64,000 nt of DNA from Pseudomonas sp. 31-12 (GCF_003151075.1 NZ_CP029482.1:2418001-2482000); one strand, 5' to 3'. Positions 1 through 9,904 are shown, counted from the first letter of the stretch. Notes: a model not told the origin generated them from the letters alone. Program-made: numbers and translations.

Positions 1-604
1 AGAAGCTGAGGTTGGTGGTGATCACCACGCTGGTGTGCTCGTACAGCTTGGACAGCAAGTGAAATAACAGGGCACCACCGCTCTGGCTGAAGGGCAAATA
101 CCCCAGTTCATCGAGTATCACCAGGTCTGTTCGTAACAGCCCTTGAGCGATGCGGCCCGTCTTGCCATCGTACTTTTCGCGCTCCAGCAGATTGACCAGA
201 TCCACCGTGGAGTAGAAGCGCACGCGTTTGTGATGCGTCGTGATCCCGGACACAGCCAAGGCGGTGGCGAGGTGTGTTTTGCCTGTTCCAGGCCCGCCGA
301 TGAATACGACATTCTGCGCGGTATCGGTGAACTCCAGGTTGGACAGATCCCTGACCAGGCGGGCGTCTGCGCTGGAAGCGCTAAAGTCGAAGCCGGCCAA
401 ATCACGATGCATGGGGAGTTTGGCCATATTCATCTGGTGGTTCACTGAGCGCACCGCTCGATCCGCATGTTCTTGTTGGAGAAGATGCTCAAGCAGCCAT
501 TTCGACGAGGTTGTTGAGGCTTCGCCTTGCGAGGCCAGTTCTTCCCAGGCGCTGGCCATACCATGCAGACGCAGTTCTTTGAGTTCCGCCTTAAGATCAC
601 GCAT
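1..604 (-). CDS. istB: IS21 transposition helper ATPase IstB (partial, C-terminus outside window)
   Basis: AAA+ ATPase that assists the IstA transposase in target choice and strand transfer. Reading the minus strand from the ATG at 604 gives an IstB N-terminus (MRDLKAELKELRLHGMA). It is followed by a Walker A motif GGPGTGKTH and a Walker B motif LVILDELGY, then ITTNLSF at the window edge. The start overlaps the istA stop by 8 bases (ATGCGTGA), the coupling usual for istAB. About 200 residues are visible of a family length near 250. The antisense readings in this stretch are shadows of it. Confidence 0.92.
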   Translation of the reverse strand, partial: MRDLKAELKELRLHGMASAWEELASQGEASTTSSKWLLEHLLQQEHADRAVRSVNHQMNMAKLPMHRDLAGFDFSASSADARLVRDLSNLEFTDTAQNVVFIGGPGTGKTHLATALAVSGITTHHKRVRFYSTVDLVNLLEREKYDGKTGRIAQGLLRTDLVILDELGYLPFSQSGGALLFHLLSKLYEHTSVVITTNLSF

Positions 605-2105
605 TGCGAGTCTCCTCATCGGTGGTACGGAGCCGGTCGTAACGTGCCGTATTGGCAACAGGCACTATCTTGAGTTGAAGGCTGGTTTCGGCGGACGGAG
701 GGGCTGCTGTCGATGTCAGTCGAGCCAGGACATTCAGGATGTGGTCAGCACTCAAGCTGCCTGATTCAAGTACCAACTCCACAGCCACTAACACCGCATC
801 GAGCCCGGCGATGGGAACAGCCGCCAGTACCTGCGTCATGATTCGATCACCGTTGGTGTGACGCCTCAGACCGCGTTTTAGCAGTTGCAAAGGCTTCGGC
901 AGATCAGCAAACGGAGCGCCATTGCGCAGCGCTCCGGGCTTGCGCTCGATAAGCGGGATGTAATGCTGCCAGTCAAAACTGACCTGATCTCGATCAAACA
1001 GGCGCTCATGACTGGCAATCGTCGTTTCATCGACGATGACTACAATCCGGGAAGGATACAGACGGCTGCTGACCCACTGGCCGACCCGCTCACACGGCAC
1101 CGAATAGCGATTTCGCGCCACGCTGATCAGGCAGGTGCTGGAGACCCGCACGGTGCGCTCGACGTAGCCATCAAAGGCAGTCGGCATCGGCATCAATTCA
1201 GCGCGTTCCAGCTCCAGGACGTCCGCCACGGTCAGCCCGTTGTACTGCGGGTGCAGCAGTTCGCCCCAGAGTGCACGGCAGCGTTGGCCGAGCCAGGCAT
1301 TCAATTCCTCGAAGGTGTGGAACATGCAGTTTTGAGCATCGAGCCAGATGCGCCGTCGGCTGTCTTGGACGTTCTTTTCAACGATGCCTTTTTCCCAGCC
1401 GGAAGCGACGTTGCAGAAGTCCGGGTCGAACAGGTAGTGCGCACACATCACGGCAAACCGAGCATTGACCGTGCGGCCCTTACCCTTGTTGACCTTGTCG
1501 ACAGCGGTCTTCATGTTGTCGTAGATGCCGCGACGCGGCACCCCACCTAACGCGCCAAACGAGCGGGTATGGGCATCGAACAACATCTCGTGGCCTTGGC
1601 TGGGATACGCAACCAACCAAAATGCGCGACTGGCGCACAGCTTCATATGGGAGACCTGGATGCGTCGGAACAGGCCGCCGATCAGCAGACCTTCTTCGCT
1701 CCAGTCGAATTGAAAAGCCTCCCCGAGTGCAAAGGTCAGCGGCACAAAGGCTCGTAAAGACTTGCCTTGCTCGCCGCGCCACGAGCGTATAAAGGCGGTG
1801 AGCTGGCTGTAGCCGCCGTCGTACCCCTCGGCCTTGATCTGTTCGAAGAGTGCTTTGGCACTTCTGCGGTTGTGCTTTGCCCGAAACGAATCGGCCTTGA
1901 GCGCCTGCTCCAGCGTCTCGTGAAATGGACTGAGTTTGTTGAAGGTTGCGCACCGTTGGTACGCCGGCTGAGTGGCTTCGGGTGCTCTGACCCATTTTCG
2001 AATGGTGTTTCTCGACAGCCCGGTACGCTTGGCTATCTGATGCAGCGAGAGCTTGTCGCGGAAGTACATCCGCCGGATTTTTCCCAACATTTCCATGCTG
2101 ATCAC
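597..2105 (-). CDS. istA: IS21-family transposase IstA
   Basis: DDE transposase of 502 residues, normal for IstA. The N-terminus holds a helix-turn-helix (LSLHQIAKRTGLSRNTIRKWV). The rve-type catalytic core follows, with the first Asp in FQFDWSEEG, the second in GIYDNMKTAVDKV and the Glu in GIVEKNVQDSRRRIW. The C-terminus carries the Mu-transposase-like extension. It is translationally coupled to istB. No frameshift or stop is seen, so it is probably functional. Confidence 0.93.
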   Translation of the reverse strand: MISMEMLGKIRRMYFRDKLSLHQIAKRTGLSRNTIRKWVRAPEATQPAYQRCATFNKLSPFHETLEQALKADSFRAKHNRRSAKALFEQIKAEGYDGGYSQLTAFIRSWRGEQGKSLRAFVPLTFALGEAFQFDWSEEGLLIGGLFRRIQVSHMKLCASRAFWLVAYPSQGHEMLFDAHTRSFGALGGVPRRGIYDNMKTAVDKVNKGKGRTVNARFAVMCAHYLFDPDFCNVASGWEKGIVEKNVQDSRRRIWLDAQNCMFHTFEELNAWLGQRCRALWGELLHPQYNGLTVADVLELERAELMPMPTAFDGYVERTVRVSSTCLISVARNRYSVPCERVGQWVSSRLYPSRIVVIVDETTIASHERLFDRDQVSFDWQHYIPLIERKPGALRNGAPFADLPKPLQLLKRGLRRHTNGDRIMTQVLAAVPIAGLDAVLVAVELVLESGSLSADHILNVLARLTSTAAPPSAETSLQLKIVPVANTARYDRLRTTDEETRNA

Positions 2106-2149
2106 CCTGTGTTCTCCTGCTCGAAAAGTGAGCAGAAGCAGTTGAACAC

Positions 2150-2201
2150 CTGGGTCAGTTTTCAGTCGGCAGAACAGCCTTTACTGGGTCAGTTTTCGGT
2201 C
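2150..2201. repeat. IS21 terminal repeats (two copies)
   Basis: CTGGGTCAGTTTTC occurs at about 2150 and again at 2184, spaced 34 bases apart between the istA start and the element end. Such multiple subterminal repeats are the usual transposase binding sites of IS21-type elements. Confidence 0.7.
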
Positions 2202-2211
2202 AGCGGCAACA

Positions 2212-2857
2212 AGCTACTGAAAGCCGCAGGGTCGTAGCGACAACTGATGGATGGCAGATGAACTGTTTACGAGGTCTCCAGCGAGTACCCGCTTCGCGGA
2301 AGTAATCCACAGGGTCTCGCTAGTTAATAGGCGCCGAAGGAGCAGTTTACGTTCGTCTAGTTTGTTCGGTCCTATCGCATCATGTGGTGCAAAGTGGGTG
2401 ACTGCACAGACTTGCCCACCTACTTGCATTCGGCCTGACCAGTCATTTGCATCGGATTTGACCAGCACAATCCGCAGACATGACTGGCAGAGAACGACCC
2501 ATAGCCGCCAGTCAGGGGGCAAAGAGAATAGCCGAAAAATGCCATCCACAGTTGTCCGAAGACGGGGAGAATTCGGTTCTTTTACCTTATAGCTGTTAAG
2601 ATTTTAAATGGTTTCTATCAAATTAAAAAGATTCACTCGAATGGACTGGATTCACACGCCAATCTATCTGTGGAACCTGAGTCGGGTAGCGATAGGGCTG
2701 GTATCACTTGCGTCGATGAACGCATTTTCTGGTTGGATAACGTAGAGTTACATTAACAGAAGAGAGAGCTGAAGTTAAACCAATTACAGTGACGAAAAGT
2801 CTAACGAAAAGTTTCGAAAGCACTCACTATAGTAAGTATTTCCGGTGATTGGTTTGC
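2212..2857. other. Gene-free stretch between IS21 and the PAS-GGDEF-EAL gene
   Basis: About 650 bases without a convincing gene. A 111-codon minus-strand reading (2214-2549) has no ribosome site or recognisable domain and looks like chance or an old IS-associated remnant. From about 2590 the DNA becomes strongly AT-rich. Confidence 0.5.
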
Positions 2858-4564
2858 CTAGTCATGACAAATTCTAATTTTCTTATTGGTGGAGTCGACG
2901 CGTGAACGAAATGAAAATTGCTCTGCCCAATTGCAAACTTGATCGGCCCTGATTGGTTTTGAGATGCCATAACCTTGCGCCATATCACACCCGAGTTGCT
3001 TTAATTTAACACAGTGCTCCTCTGTTTCAACACCTTCAGCAACTACTTTCCGGCCAAAAGTTCTTGCAATTCCTATGATGACTTCAGTGAGTGCAAGATC
3101 GTCTTTATCTAATAGCATATTACGTATAAATGACTGGTCAATTTTTATTGTTTCTGTGGGTAAAAGCTTTAGATAACTGAGCGACGAATAACCAGTACCG
3201 AAGTCATCCAGCGAAAAAGTTACGCCGAGTTTTCGGCAGTTGGAAAGGCACTGAGCCACTTGTTCAAAATTGTCTAGCAACACCGACTCCACAATTTCAA
3301 TGTCCAACAATTTTGGTGATATGCATGGGTGACAGCTCAATATTTCCTGTAAGCGGTTAGCAAAATTTCGCTTCTGAAAATGAAAGGCAGAAATATTGAC
3401 ACTAATTTGCCATGTATGGCCCATTTTACACCATAATGTAATCTGATCCAGAGCCTGATGAATGGCCCACTCACCTATTTTAACGATAAGATCAGTACGC
3501 TCTATCCGCGGCAAAAAAGCCGATGGAAGAACCATTCCCTCCTGCGGATGCTGCCAACGAAGCAATGCTTCAAATCCGATAACAGCCCCGCTGCGCAGAT
3601 CGACCTTGGGTTGATAGTGCAGCAACATTTCGTTAGCTTCTAAAGCCAAGTCAATTCTTGCAACCGTATCAAAGGCGATTTTCTCTTCTTTTTCCGATGA
3701 AACATCAAAGTAACAAACACAATTGCGGCCATTTCTCTTTGCCTGATACATCGCTTGATCAGCATGGCGAAGTAGAGTGTCGGAGTCTTCATTGTCCGCA
3801 GGAAACATGGTAACTCCGACACTCGCGGAGATATTTATACCGAAGCCATCAATAAAATAGATCGATGAAATCTCGCCCATGACGCGGTGAATAGCATTTT
3901 TCAGCTCTTCAATGTTACTCACGTTCAAGATTAAAACAAATTCGTCGCCTCCTAGGCGGGCCACTATATCATATCCGCGTATAGCTTTTGTCAGGCGTTG
4001 GGCTACCGCAATAAGAAGTCGATCCCCGATGGCATGTCCATAAGAATCATTAACTTTTTTGAATCCATCCAAGTCAAGAACCCCTATTGCGAGAGGTTGT
4101 TTGTGCCTCGTGGAAATAATCTGGTCTAGTCGTTCGGTCAACAACAGACGATTTGGAAGATCTGTCAGTACATCATGCCCTGCGCGCCATTCCAGAGCTT
4201 TAACTAGTTGGTGCTTGTCGGTGACATCAAAACGGATGGCGACATATTTAAGTGCGCAATTTGTTTCTAAGTCGATTAACGCTAATATAGTGCAATCCAC
4301 CCAGTATAAAGTGCCGTTTTTGGCACGATTACATATCTCACCTTTCCATATTCTTCTATGCAATATGGTGTTCCATAACTCAATAAAAAATTCTGGTGAA
4401 TGGAAGCCAGAGTTTAATATTCGGTGGTTTTTCCCATACAATTCTTCAGCAGAATAACCGGAAATGGCACAGAATTTGTCGTTCACAAATGTGATATTTC
4501 CTGCTAGATCGGTTTCCGAGAAAATGGCGGCCGCATCCACTGCTAAGCGATAACTTTTATACAT
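2858..4564 (-). CDS. PAS-GGDEF-EAL bifunctional c-di-GMP protein
   Basis: Cytoplasmic protein of 568 residues that should make and/or break cyclic di-GMP. A PAS domain covers about residues 8-125 (FVNDKFCAISGYSAEELYGK). A GGDEF domain covers about 130-295, with the active-site motif GGDEF at 205-209 and an upstream RGYD that fits the inhibitory RxxD site. An EAL domain covers about 305-560, with EALLRW at 332 and DDFGTGYSSL, both needed for phosphodiesterase activity. Both catalytic motifs are intact, so the direction of flux cannot be told from sequence. There are no membrane segments, so the PAS domain probably senses a cytoplasmic cue. The DNA is AT-rich compared with the right end of the window, which suggests an acquired gene. 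It stands alone, with no operon partner. Confidence 0.93.
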   Translation of the reverse strand: MYKSYRLAVDAAAIFSETDLAGNITFVNDKFCAISGYSAEELYGKNHRILNSGFHSPEFFIELWNTILHRRIWKGEICNRAKNGTLYWVDCTILALIDLETNCALKYVAIRFDVTDKHQLVKALEWRAGHDVLTDLPNRLLLTERLDQIISTRHKQPLAIGVLDLDGFKKVNDSYGHAIGDRLLIAVAQRLTKAIRGYDIVARLGGDEFVLILNVSNIEELKNAIHRVMGEISSIYFIDGFGINISASVGVTMFPADNEDSDTLLRHADQAMYQAKRNGRNCVCYFDVSSEKEEKIAFDTVARIDLALEANEMLLHYQPKVDLRSGAVIGFEALLRWQHPQEGMVLPSAFLPRIERTDLIVKIGEWAIHQALDQITLWCKMGHTWQISVNISAFHFQKRNFANRLQEILSCHPCISPKLLDIEIVESVLLDNFEQVAQCLSNCRKLGVTFSLDDFGTGYSSLSYLKLLPTETIKIDQSFIRNMLLDKDDLALTEVIIGIARTFGRKVVAEGVETEEHCVKLKQLGCDMAQGYGISKPIRADQVCNWAEQFSFRSRVDSTNKKIRICHD

Positions 4565-5761
4565 TTTTTTTCCGCCACGGTGAGGTATGCGCCTAAATCG
4601 ATATTTGCTATTAAATTGAAGTCGATTGAGAAATTATCTATACGTACATCAGGGTGCACATTGGGTCTGAACTAGAAATGTAGATATTTTCTGAATGAGA
4701 TGCATTATATGTGTTAAGCAAAAGTTGACATTATCCTAATGTAGGCTAGTTCTCATTTTGAGTTATGTCAAGTATGCGATTTATTGAGATAAAGGAATAG
4801 CTTAAATAGCTTTTAGCAATATTAATTACTGAGCATAAATTCTTTTATTTTTACCAAATTTTTTATCGGTTTTGATAGCTCACCGGCAGATCGTCAGATA
4901 CGTCCGAGCTAAGATTGTCAGGAATTGAAACCTCTTTCAGTTGCCGCAACAACTTAGGCCTAAACGATACCGGCTTGAATTTGCAAAAGCAGTCCCGAGA
5001 TTCTTCACGGCGTGCACCGTGATTACTCTTGGACGCTATGACTTCAAAACCCAGGCCTTCAATGTGAGAACACCGCAGGGTCGTGGCGGACCCTTCCCGG
5101 CTGCCTTTTTCAGGAATATTGGTGACCCTGGTTTGGTGCATGGGTCTGGCTCTAGTAACTTTGAACGAACCGTTTCTGCGACAAGAGCTTACCAAGTCTC
5201 TCCGCGCAGCTGGGCTGTTCGAGAAAGCGTGATCGAAGAATCTTTGAAAGACATCTATCTAAGCTCGTTCAGAAGTTTGAAAAGACACGGATCTCTCTAT
5301 GCATCCCTGGTCTTAGCGTTTTCTGTCGTCCAAAGTAGATGCGGGCCGCTCATTAGGATGGGCATATTGCCTTGCTGGCCACCTTTCAATTCAAGTCGCA
5401 AGTTCAAGCTGTTTGTCGATGTGAATCTTTCAGGTATGAATCTAATTTGGGTAACTTGAATGGCCGCTTTTGGCCGATTCTGTTGAAAAAGTCGACCATG
5501 GTTTCCGCAGTTGAAAAGTACGCGTCCGAGATTGAAATCTTTACTTTTAGCAGAGGTTTCCAGACGCAGATTTCACGTAGCAGCGTGTAAAAAAGACGTT
5601 TTCACCGGTCAATGATCAGGCAGCTTTGGATGACCGACTTTTTGAACAGAATCGGCCGATTGCTGCTGGCCGCAAACGGACCTAGTCGACCTTCAAAAAG
5701 GGATTTAGGGCGCTACATGATGTTGTACAAAAACCATTTTCTCCAGAATTTCTTACAGAAC
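4565..5761. other. AT-rich gene-poor region with a small inverted-repeat element
   Basis: Nearly 1.2 kb between the two GGDEF genes. Open frames on both strands at 4863-5590 lack ribosome sites and family motifs and overlap one another, so I do not call genes. The stretch 4565-4860 is very AT-rich and probably holds the promoter of the 4564 gene. The only clear structure is the inverted-repeat element at 5472-5657. Confidence 0.45.
5472..5657. repeat. MITE-like element or IS remnant with 23-bp inverted repeats
   Basis: GGCCGATTCTGTTGAAAAAGTCG at 5472-5494 is matched in inverse at 5635-5657 with one mismatch, enclosing 140 bases that encode nothing recognisable. The arrangement is that of a miniature inverted-repeat element or the collapsed ends of an IS1182/IS5-like element. 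The family assignment is inference only. Confidence 0.5.
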
Positions 5762-6694
5762 CTAAAGATTAAAAAATTGATTTCGACCCCGTTCTTTAGC
5801 TATGTAGAGAGCCTTATCGGCTCGGTCCAGTAGTACGTTGTACGGGTGCAGTGGAGCAAATGTATGTACTGAAAAACCAACGCTTATAGTTAAGTGTCCT
5901 GTGCTGGAAACTGAGTGCGGTATTCTCAAGTCTCGCACTAGTTGGCATAGAGTTTCGACGTGTCGAGCTGATTGGTCTTTCGTCATGCCGCTGGAAAGAA
6001 TTACAAATTCTTCACCGCCATACCTGGCTGCAAAATCAGAGCCTCGCTGAAAAGACTTATTCAAACTATCAGCGACACGTATTAATGCTTCGTCGCCAGC
6101 TTGATGCCCATAAATATCATTGAATGACTTGAAGTTATCGACATCAATCATGGCGAGAGTCAATGAGTCGCTGTTGCGGCATGCAATTTTACATTGAATT
6201 TCGAACTGGGTATCAAAAAAACGACGATTGTAAATGCCTGTCAGCCCATCTTTTATGGATAGTTGTTCGAAGTGTACTTTCATTTCCCTGAGGGACTGGT
6301 GTTCGTCGCGAAGTTGCTGCTGTATTAGCATGCGAGGTGTTACATCTTTTTGTATACCTAAAAAATTGCTCACCACGCCATTTTCATCATGAATTGGAGA
6401 TATGCTTAGCTCATTCCAGAACATCGTTCCATCCTTGCGGTAGTTTCGCAAGGTTACGAGGCAGTATTCCCCTTTTTTAACGGCGTTGTGAATAATTTCA
6501 AGCTCAGGCTGTTCTCGATCATTTTTTTGTAGGTATCGGCAGTTAATGTTAGTGATTTCTTCAAACGAGTAGCCGGTCATGCGCTCAAAAGCAGGATTTA
6601 CAAAAATCAGTGGATTGTCGTCGATAGAATTATCGGAGATGGTGATGCCATCTCGTGAATCCATAACTGCTTGCTTAAGAATTTCAATTTTCAT
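5762..6694 (-). CDS. LOV-domain diguanylate cyclase (blue-light sensor type)
   Basis: A 310-residue protein with an N-terminal PAS domain of the LOV class and a C-terminal GGDEF domain, expected to make cyclic di-GMP under light control. LOV signatures are visible. INCRYLQ has the flavin-adduct cysteine at 52, FVNPAFERMTGYS is present, LRNYRKDGT and FWNEL hold the flavin-contact Asn residues, and GIQKDVT carries the C-terminal Gln. A short coiled linker (about 122-148) leads into GGDEF. The active site reads GGEEF (226-230), with an RGSD inhibitory site five residues upstream. There is no membrane segment. The gene is monocistronic and AT-rich like its surroundings. Confidence 0.9.
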   Translation of the reverse strand: MKIEILKQAVMDSRDGITISDNSIDDNPLIFVNPAFERMTGYSFEEITNINCRYLQKNDREQPELEIIHNAVKKGEYCLVTLRNYRKDGTMFWNELSISPIHDENGVVSNFLGIQKDVTPRMLIQQQLRDEHQSLREMKVHFEQLSIKDGLTGIYNRRFFDTQFEIQCKIACRNSDSLTLAMIDVDNFKSFNDIYGHQAGDEALIRVADSLNKSFQRGSDFAARYGGEEFVILSSGMTKDQSARHVETLCQLVRDLRIPHSVSSTGHLTISVGFSVHTFAPLHPYNVLLDRADKALYIAKERGRNQFFNL

Positions 6695-7125
6695 GCAAAT
6701 TCCGTCGACAGGATTGATTGGAATAGCACTGTTTAAAAAAGGTATAGAATCAAGATGGTACAGCTAATTAACTTGCTTGATGTATAAGTGTAGTCGTTGG
6801 AGAAATACAATGTCTGTTTTTTTATGCTTTCGATAGCCGTTGCGATTGATTTCAGTCAATAGCTCCGCAGAAATGGCCCTGGCTGGCTGATTGCGTCAGA
6901 AATGACCTGCATCAGGGCATCAGTATTATGGCTTAACTGTTCACTTCTTTTTCGCGCGACCGCTTGCTGGCCGACATCTTTTGGCCGGGGCCGACCCGCT
7001 ATGAGCGTCCGTATGGCTTCTGAACGGTGTGCAGCAGCATCCTCCGAAAACATTCACTTCGAAGCTGTCTCGATATCGCTTTGATCACCAATTGCTGCAA
7101 GAGATATGGTTAAGTCGCGCAGCTT
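6695..7125. other. Intergenic stretch, no gene seen
   Basis: About 430 bases upstream of the aldo/keto reductase remnant. A 65-codon minus-strand reading (6856-7053, containing LIAGRPRPKDVG) and its antisense have no assignable family. A junction must lie close to 7125, where the reductase homology starts abruptly. Confidence 0.4.
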
Positions 7126-7944
7126 GGCGACGGGAGATCGGAACGCATCATCGCTGATGTGATGAAAGAGCGGGGCGGCGATAGGCCTTTCATCGCGACC
7201 AAAGCGGGAAGGCGGTTAGCACCTCATGTTGCTCAAGGATACTCGCGGGCAAATCTGAACGACTTTGTCGAACGATCCCTTATAAACCTGGCCACGGATT
7301 GTTTGGACTTAGTACAACTGCATTGCCCACCGACGGAGGTCTATTACCAGCCGGACGTTTTTCAAGTTATGGAGGATATGGTGACCGCTGGCAAGATCCG
7401 CAATTACGGGGTCTCAGTGGAAAAAGTCGAGGAAGGCTTGAAGGCTATCGAATATCCAGGGGTTGCGTCCGTTCAGCTGATCTACAACATTTTCCGTCAG
7501 AGGCCTGATCAGCTGTTCATGCAGGAAGCCAAACGACGTGGGGTTGCCGTTATCGTTCGCGTGCCTCTAGCCTCCGGTCTGCTTACAGGGAAAATGACCA
7601 AGGCAACCACCTTCTCTAAGGATGATCACCGTCAGTTCAATCGACACGGCGAAGCTTTCGATAAAGGTGAAACGTTCGCGGGTGTGCCTTATGACACCGC
7701 GTTGGAGGCAATTGAGCAAATTCGTCCGTTCGTACCGGAAGGAGTCACGATGGCCCAGTTCGCTCTGCGGTGGATCTTGATGGAGAGCGGGGTAACCACC
7801 GTTATTCCTGGAGCAAAGAATTTACAGCAAGCCAAAGCCAACAGCGCGTCTAGCTCCTTACCGCCTATTCCTGACAAAACTATGCGCGTACTTCTTGATC
7901 TGTATAACCGTGAGATTTCGTCCCACGTGCATCATCAATGGTGA
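7126..7944 (+). pseudogene. 5'-truncated aldo/keto reductase
   Basis: C-terminal three-quarters of an NADPH-dependent aldo/keto reductase. Homology begins abruptly at GDGRSERIIADVMKERG, with an in-frame stop just upstream at 7111. The first 60-70 residues, with the cofactor-binding start and the catalytic Asp and Tyr, are missing. The rest is clean: the Lys in FIATKAGRR, the His in DLVQLHCP, and WILMESGVTTVIPGAKN near the end. An internal ATG at 7162 would give a 260-residue product without half the catalytic tetrad, so activity is unlikely. It converges on another broken gene at 8518. Confidence 0.8.
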
Positions 7945-8023
7945 TCTCTTCGGAGTGCTGAAACTTTAGGCAACCGCGTGATTGCGTCCGACTGACCCTA
8001 AGGTGTGAGCTACTTGGCTGACT

Positions 8024-8518
8024 CTAGCCGGGTAGTCTGCCTAGCCCTTCGACGTAGACATTTCCGTTCTGAAACACCATGACGCTCACCGCCTTCGGTC
8101 TCGCCATCACCAGACGCATGCCGACAGGTGCGCCGTAATCTTGCATGAACAGGCTGTATTGCTTGAGCCCGACTACATCTGTGAAGTGTGCAATCAGTGT
8201 TGCGTAGTGTTCAAACGTGTATGTGAACTGATCTGGAGTGGGCGCGTCGCTGTTACCAAAGCCTGGGTAGTCCGGCGCAATGAGGTGAAAGCGGTCGCCC
8301 AATTGACGCATCAGCCCTTCATACATCCGTGACGAACTTGGCACCCCGTGAAGTAAAAGAACGGAGGGAGCGTTGACGTTGCCTATCTCCCGATAGGCGA
8401 TGCTCACGCCATCGACCTTCACTTGGCGATAAGACATTTTCGGCATTTCCGCCTGGGCGTGGCCGATGCTTAACATTAGTGGCAATACCAGCAACGTGAA
8501 ATATTTGAATAGGGGCAT
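8024..8518 (-). pseudogene. 3'-truncated secreted alpha/beta hydrolase
   Basis: N-terminal half of a haloalkane-dehalogenase-like alpha/beta hydrolase. The ATG at 8518 has a good AGGAG site and opens a signal peptide (MPLFKYFTLLVLPLMLSIG, cleavage near AQA). The oxyanion motif LLLHGVPSSSRMY and the nucleophile elbow MQDYGAPVGMRL (Asp nucleophile) follow. Homology stops after NVYVEGLG, and the frame ends four residues later. The cap domain, the catalytic His and about 130 residues are missing. The break at about 8035 lies near the end of the facing reductase remnant, so one deletion or insertion event may have cut both. Confidence 0.78.
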
Positions 8519-8908
8519 CGCCGGTACTCCTGTGAGGTGCACAGCTGTTTTGCGGAGAGGTTTAGGCCAGAGGTGGTTACGCGCTCACACGAATTATCGA
8601 CAGATCTTCCGATTGGAGGAATGGCTACCAATGACAACACGCTATTTCACAAAGTGAAAGAGTTTCGTCCAAGTTGGCGATGGCAGTCTAGGCGGGTATT
8701 CACTGAAAAATGAGATCAAAAGCAAGACGCTGTCGACGAATATGTTTCGCAAAGTTCTTTTGTGTTTTCGGTAGTCTTTACATCGCCTGTGAATTTTGCC
8801 GTACCGAAAATGCCGTAGCTAGACGACTTGATTCCCTCGCCGAGCGTCTGTCCATCCAGCTGGAATTTGCGATCCTGAGTTGAGGTCGAGGAAATTCTTC
8901 CGTCGACT
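8519..8908. other. Intergenic region with an unassigned minus-strand tail
   Basis: The minus-strand frame ending at 8716 reads as a plausible protein tail (GIKSSSYGIFGTAKFTGDV) but has no start outside the rpiR-type gene and no family I recognise. It may be the remnant of another gene. Nothing else is supported. Confidence 0.35.
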
Positions 8909-9892
8909 TCAGCGGGTAAGCGGTCGTTTCTTGGTGCCGGGCTTGTTGTTAGATGAAACATGTAGGTAGGACAGTACACTCTCTGTAAGCTCGGCCGACA
9001 ATGTTACGGCTTCCTTATTCCGCGTCATAACGGCAGCGACCAAGCCCTCGATCAACGCTAAAACGGCTGAGTTTGAGCTGATCAGTACGGGATGGTTTGC
9101 CGCAGCGAACAGTGTGTGATGGCAGATGTTGGCCAGAGGTGATGCGGGCGAATCAGTGATAGCTAACACTGACGCTCCACGCTCTTTGGCAAATCGCGCT
9201 AATTGCAGCGTGTCCTGAGAGTAGCGGGGCAATGAGATCGCTAGAAGAACGTCGGCGGGCGTGATGGAGGCCAATCGATAGGCTGCGTTCTCGTTGCCTC
9301 CTTCCATACTGATTGCCTGCGCATCAGCAATGAAGGGAATCAGGTTGGAGGCGGCCAGTCCTGCCATGTACGCGCTGTTTCCAAAACCAAGGATGTAGAT
9401 TTTGCGGGCCTGGATGAGGGCACTGACAAAGGCTTCGAACATCTCTGAAGGATTGTTGGTGTTAGTCGTGCTCAGGTTGCTGGTTGCGATTTGAAGTTGT
9501 TCGGTCAAGCCGAATTCGCCCGAGGGTCGATGGGCCATCTCATTGCGCAATTTGTCGACAGGAGAAACCATGTCCTGCAAGGTCGCAACCAGTTCGACCT
9601 TCAATTGCGTGTAGCCCTTCAGGCCTATGGCGCGCGCGAGCCGATTGACCGCTGCCGGTGAAGTCAACGACTCCTGGGCCAGCTCCTCGATTGTCAGGGT
9701 CGCGGCCTTCAGTGGATGACGCAGGATAAAGTCAGCCACCTTGCGCAGAGAAGGTTGCAAATCCGGTGCAGCCTCGGCGAGGTTGCGCATGATGGGCGCT
9801 GTGTAAACGGTGGCATTGCGAGGAGGTTGGAGCATAAGTTGGGCAGGCCTGTCGATCAGTTGCCCCAGTGTATCTGAAGCGAGCGAATTCAC
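8909..9892 (-). CDS. RpiR/MurR family transcriptional regulator (SIS domain)
   Basis: A 327-residue regulator. The N-terminal helix-turn-helix (about 45-120) contains TIEELAQESLTSPAAVNRLARAI followed by GLKGYTQLKVEL, the signature of the RpiR family. A SIS sugar-isomerase-type ligand domain lies at about 140-280 (KIYILGFGNSAYMAGLAASN, then DVLLAISLPRYSQDT). Such proteins usually bind a metabolite and control adjacent catabolic genes. It is the last gene of a minus-strand run, 12 bases after the M14-type hydrolase, and is probably co-transcribed with it. The likely role is control of the cyanophycin or dipeptide locus, by inference from position. Confidence 0.88.
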   Translation of the reverse strand: MNSLASDTLGQLIDRPAQLMLQPPRNATVYTAPIMRNLAEAAPDLQPSLRKVADFILRHPLKAATLTIEELAQESLTSPAAVNRLARAIGLKGYTQLKVELVATLQDMVSPVDKLRNEMAHRPSGEFGLTEQLQIATSNLSTTNTNNPSEMFEAFVSALIQARKIYILGFGNSAYMAGLAASNLIPFIADAQAISMEGGNENAAYRLASITPADVLLAISLPRYSQDTLQLARFAKERGASVLAITDSPASPLANICHHTLFAAANHPVLISSNSAVLALIEGLVAAVMTRNKEAVTLSAELTESVLSYLHVSSNNKPGTKKRPLTR

Positions 9893-9904
9893 GGGAGTGT
9901 CGCC

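Larger units (their letters stand above)
1..2211. mobile_element. IS21-family insertion sequence, one end only
   Basis: The istA and istB genes, on the minus strand and overlapping, identify an IS21-family element. Its right end lies just beyond istA, where a CTGGGTCAGTTTTC repeat occurs twice, as IS21 ends usually do. The outermost base is probably near 2211, giving a TGTTGCCGCTGACC-type terminus when read inward. The left end is outside the window, so the target duplication cannot be checked. Both genes look intact where visible, so the copy could be active. Confidence 0.85.

Noticed and set aside
4863..5459. Overlapping 110- and 172-codon frames on opposite strands
   Set aside because: Neither has a ribosome site or a domain, and both have biased, unlikely composition; treated as non-coding or decayed.
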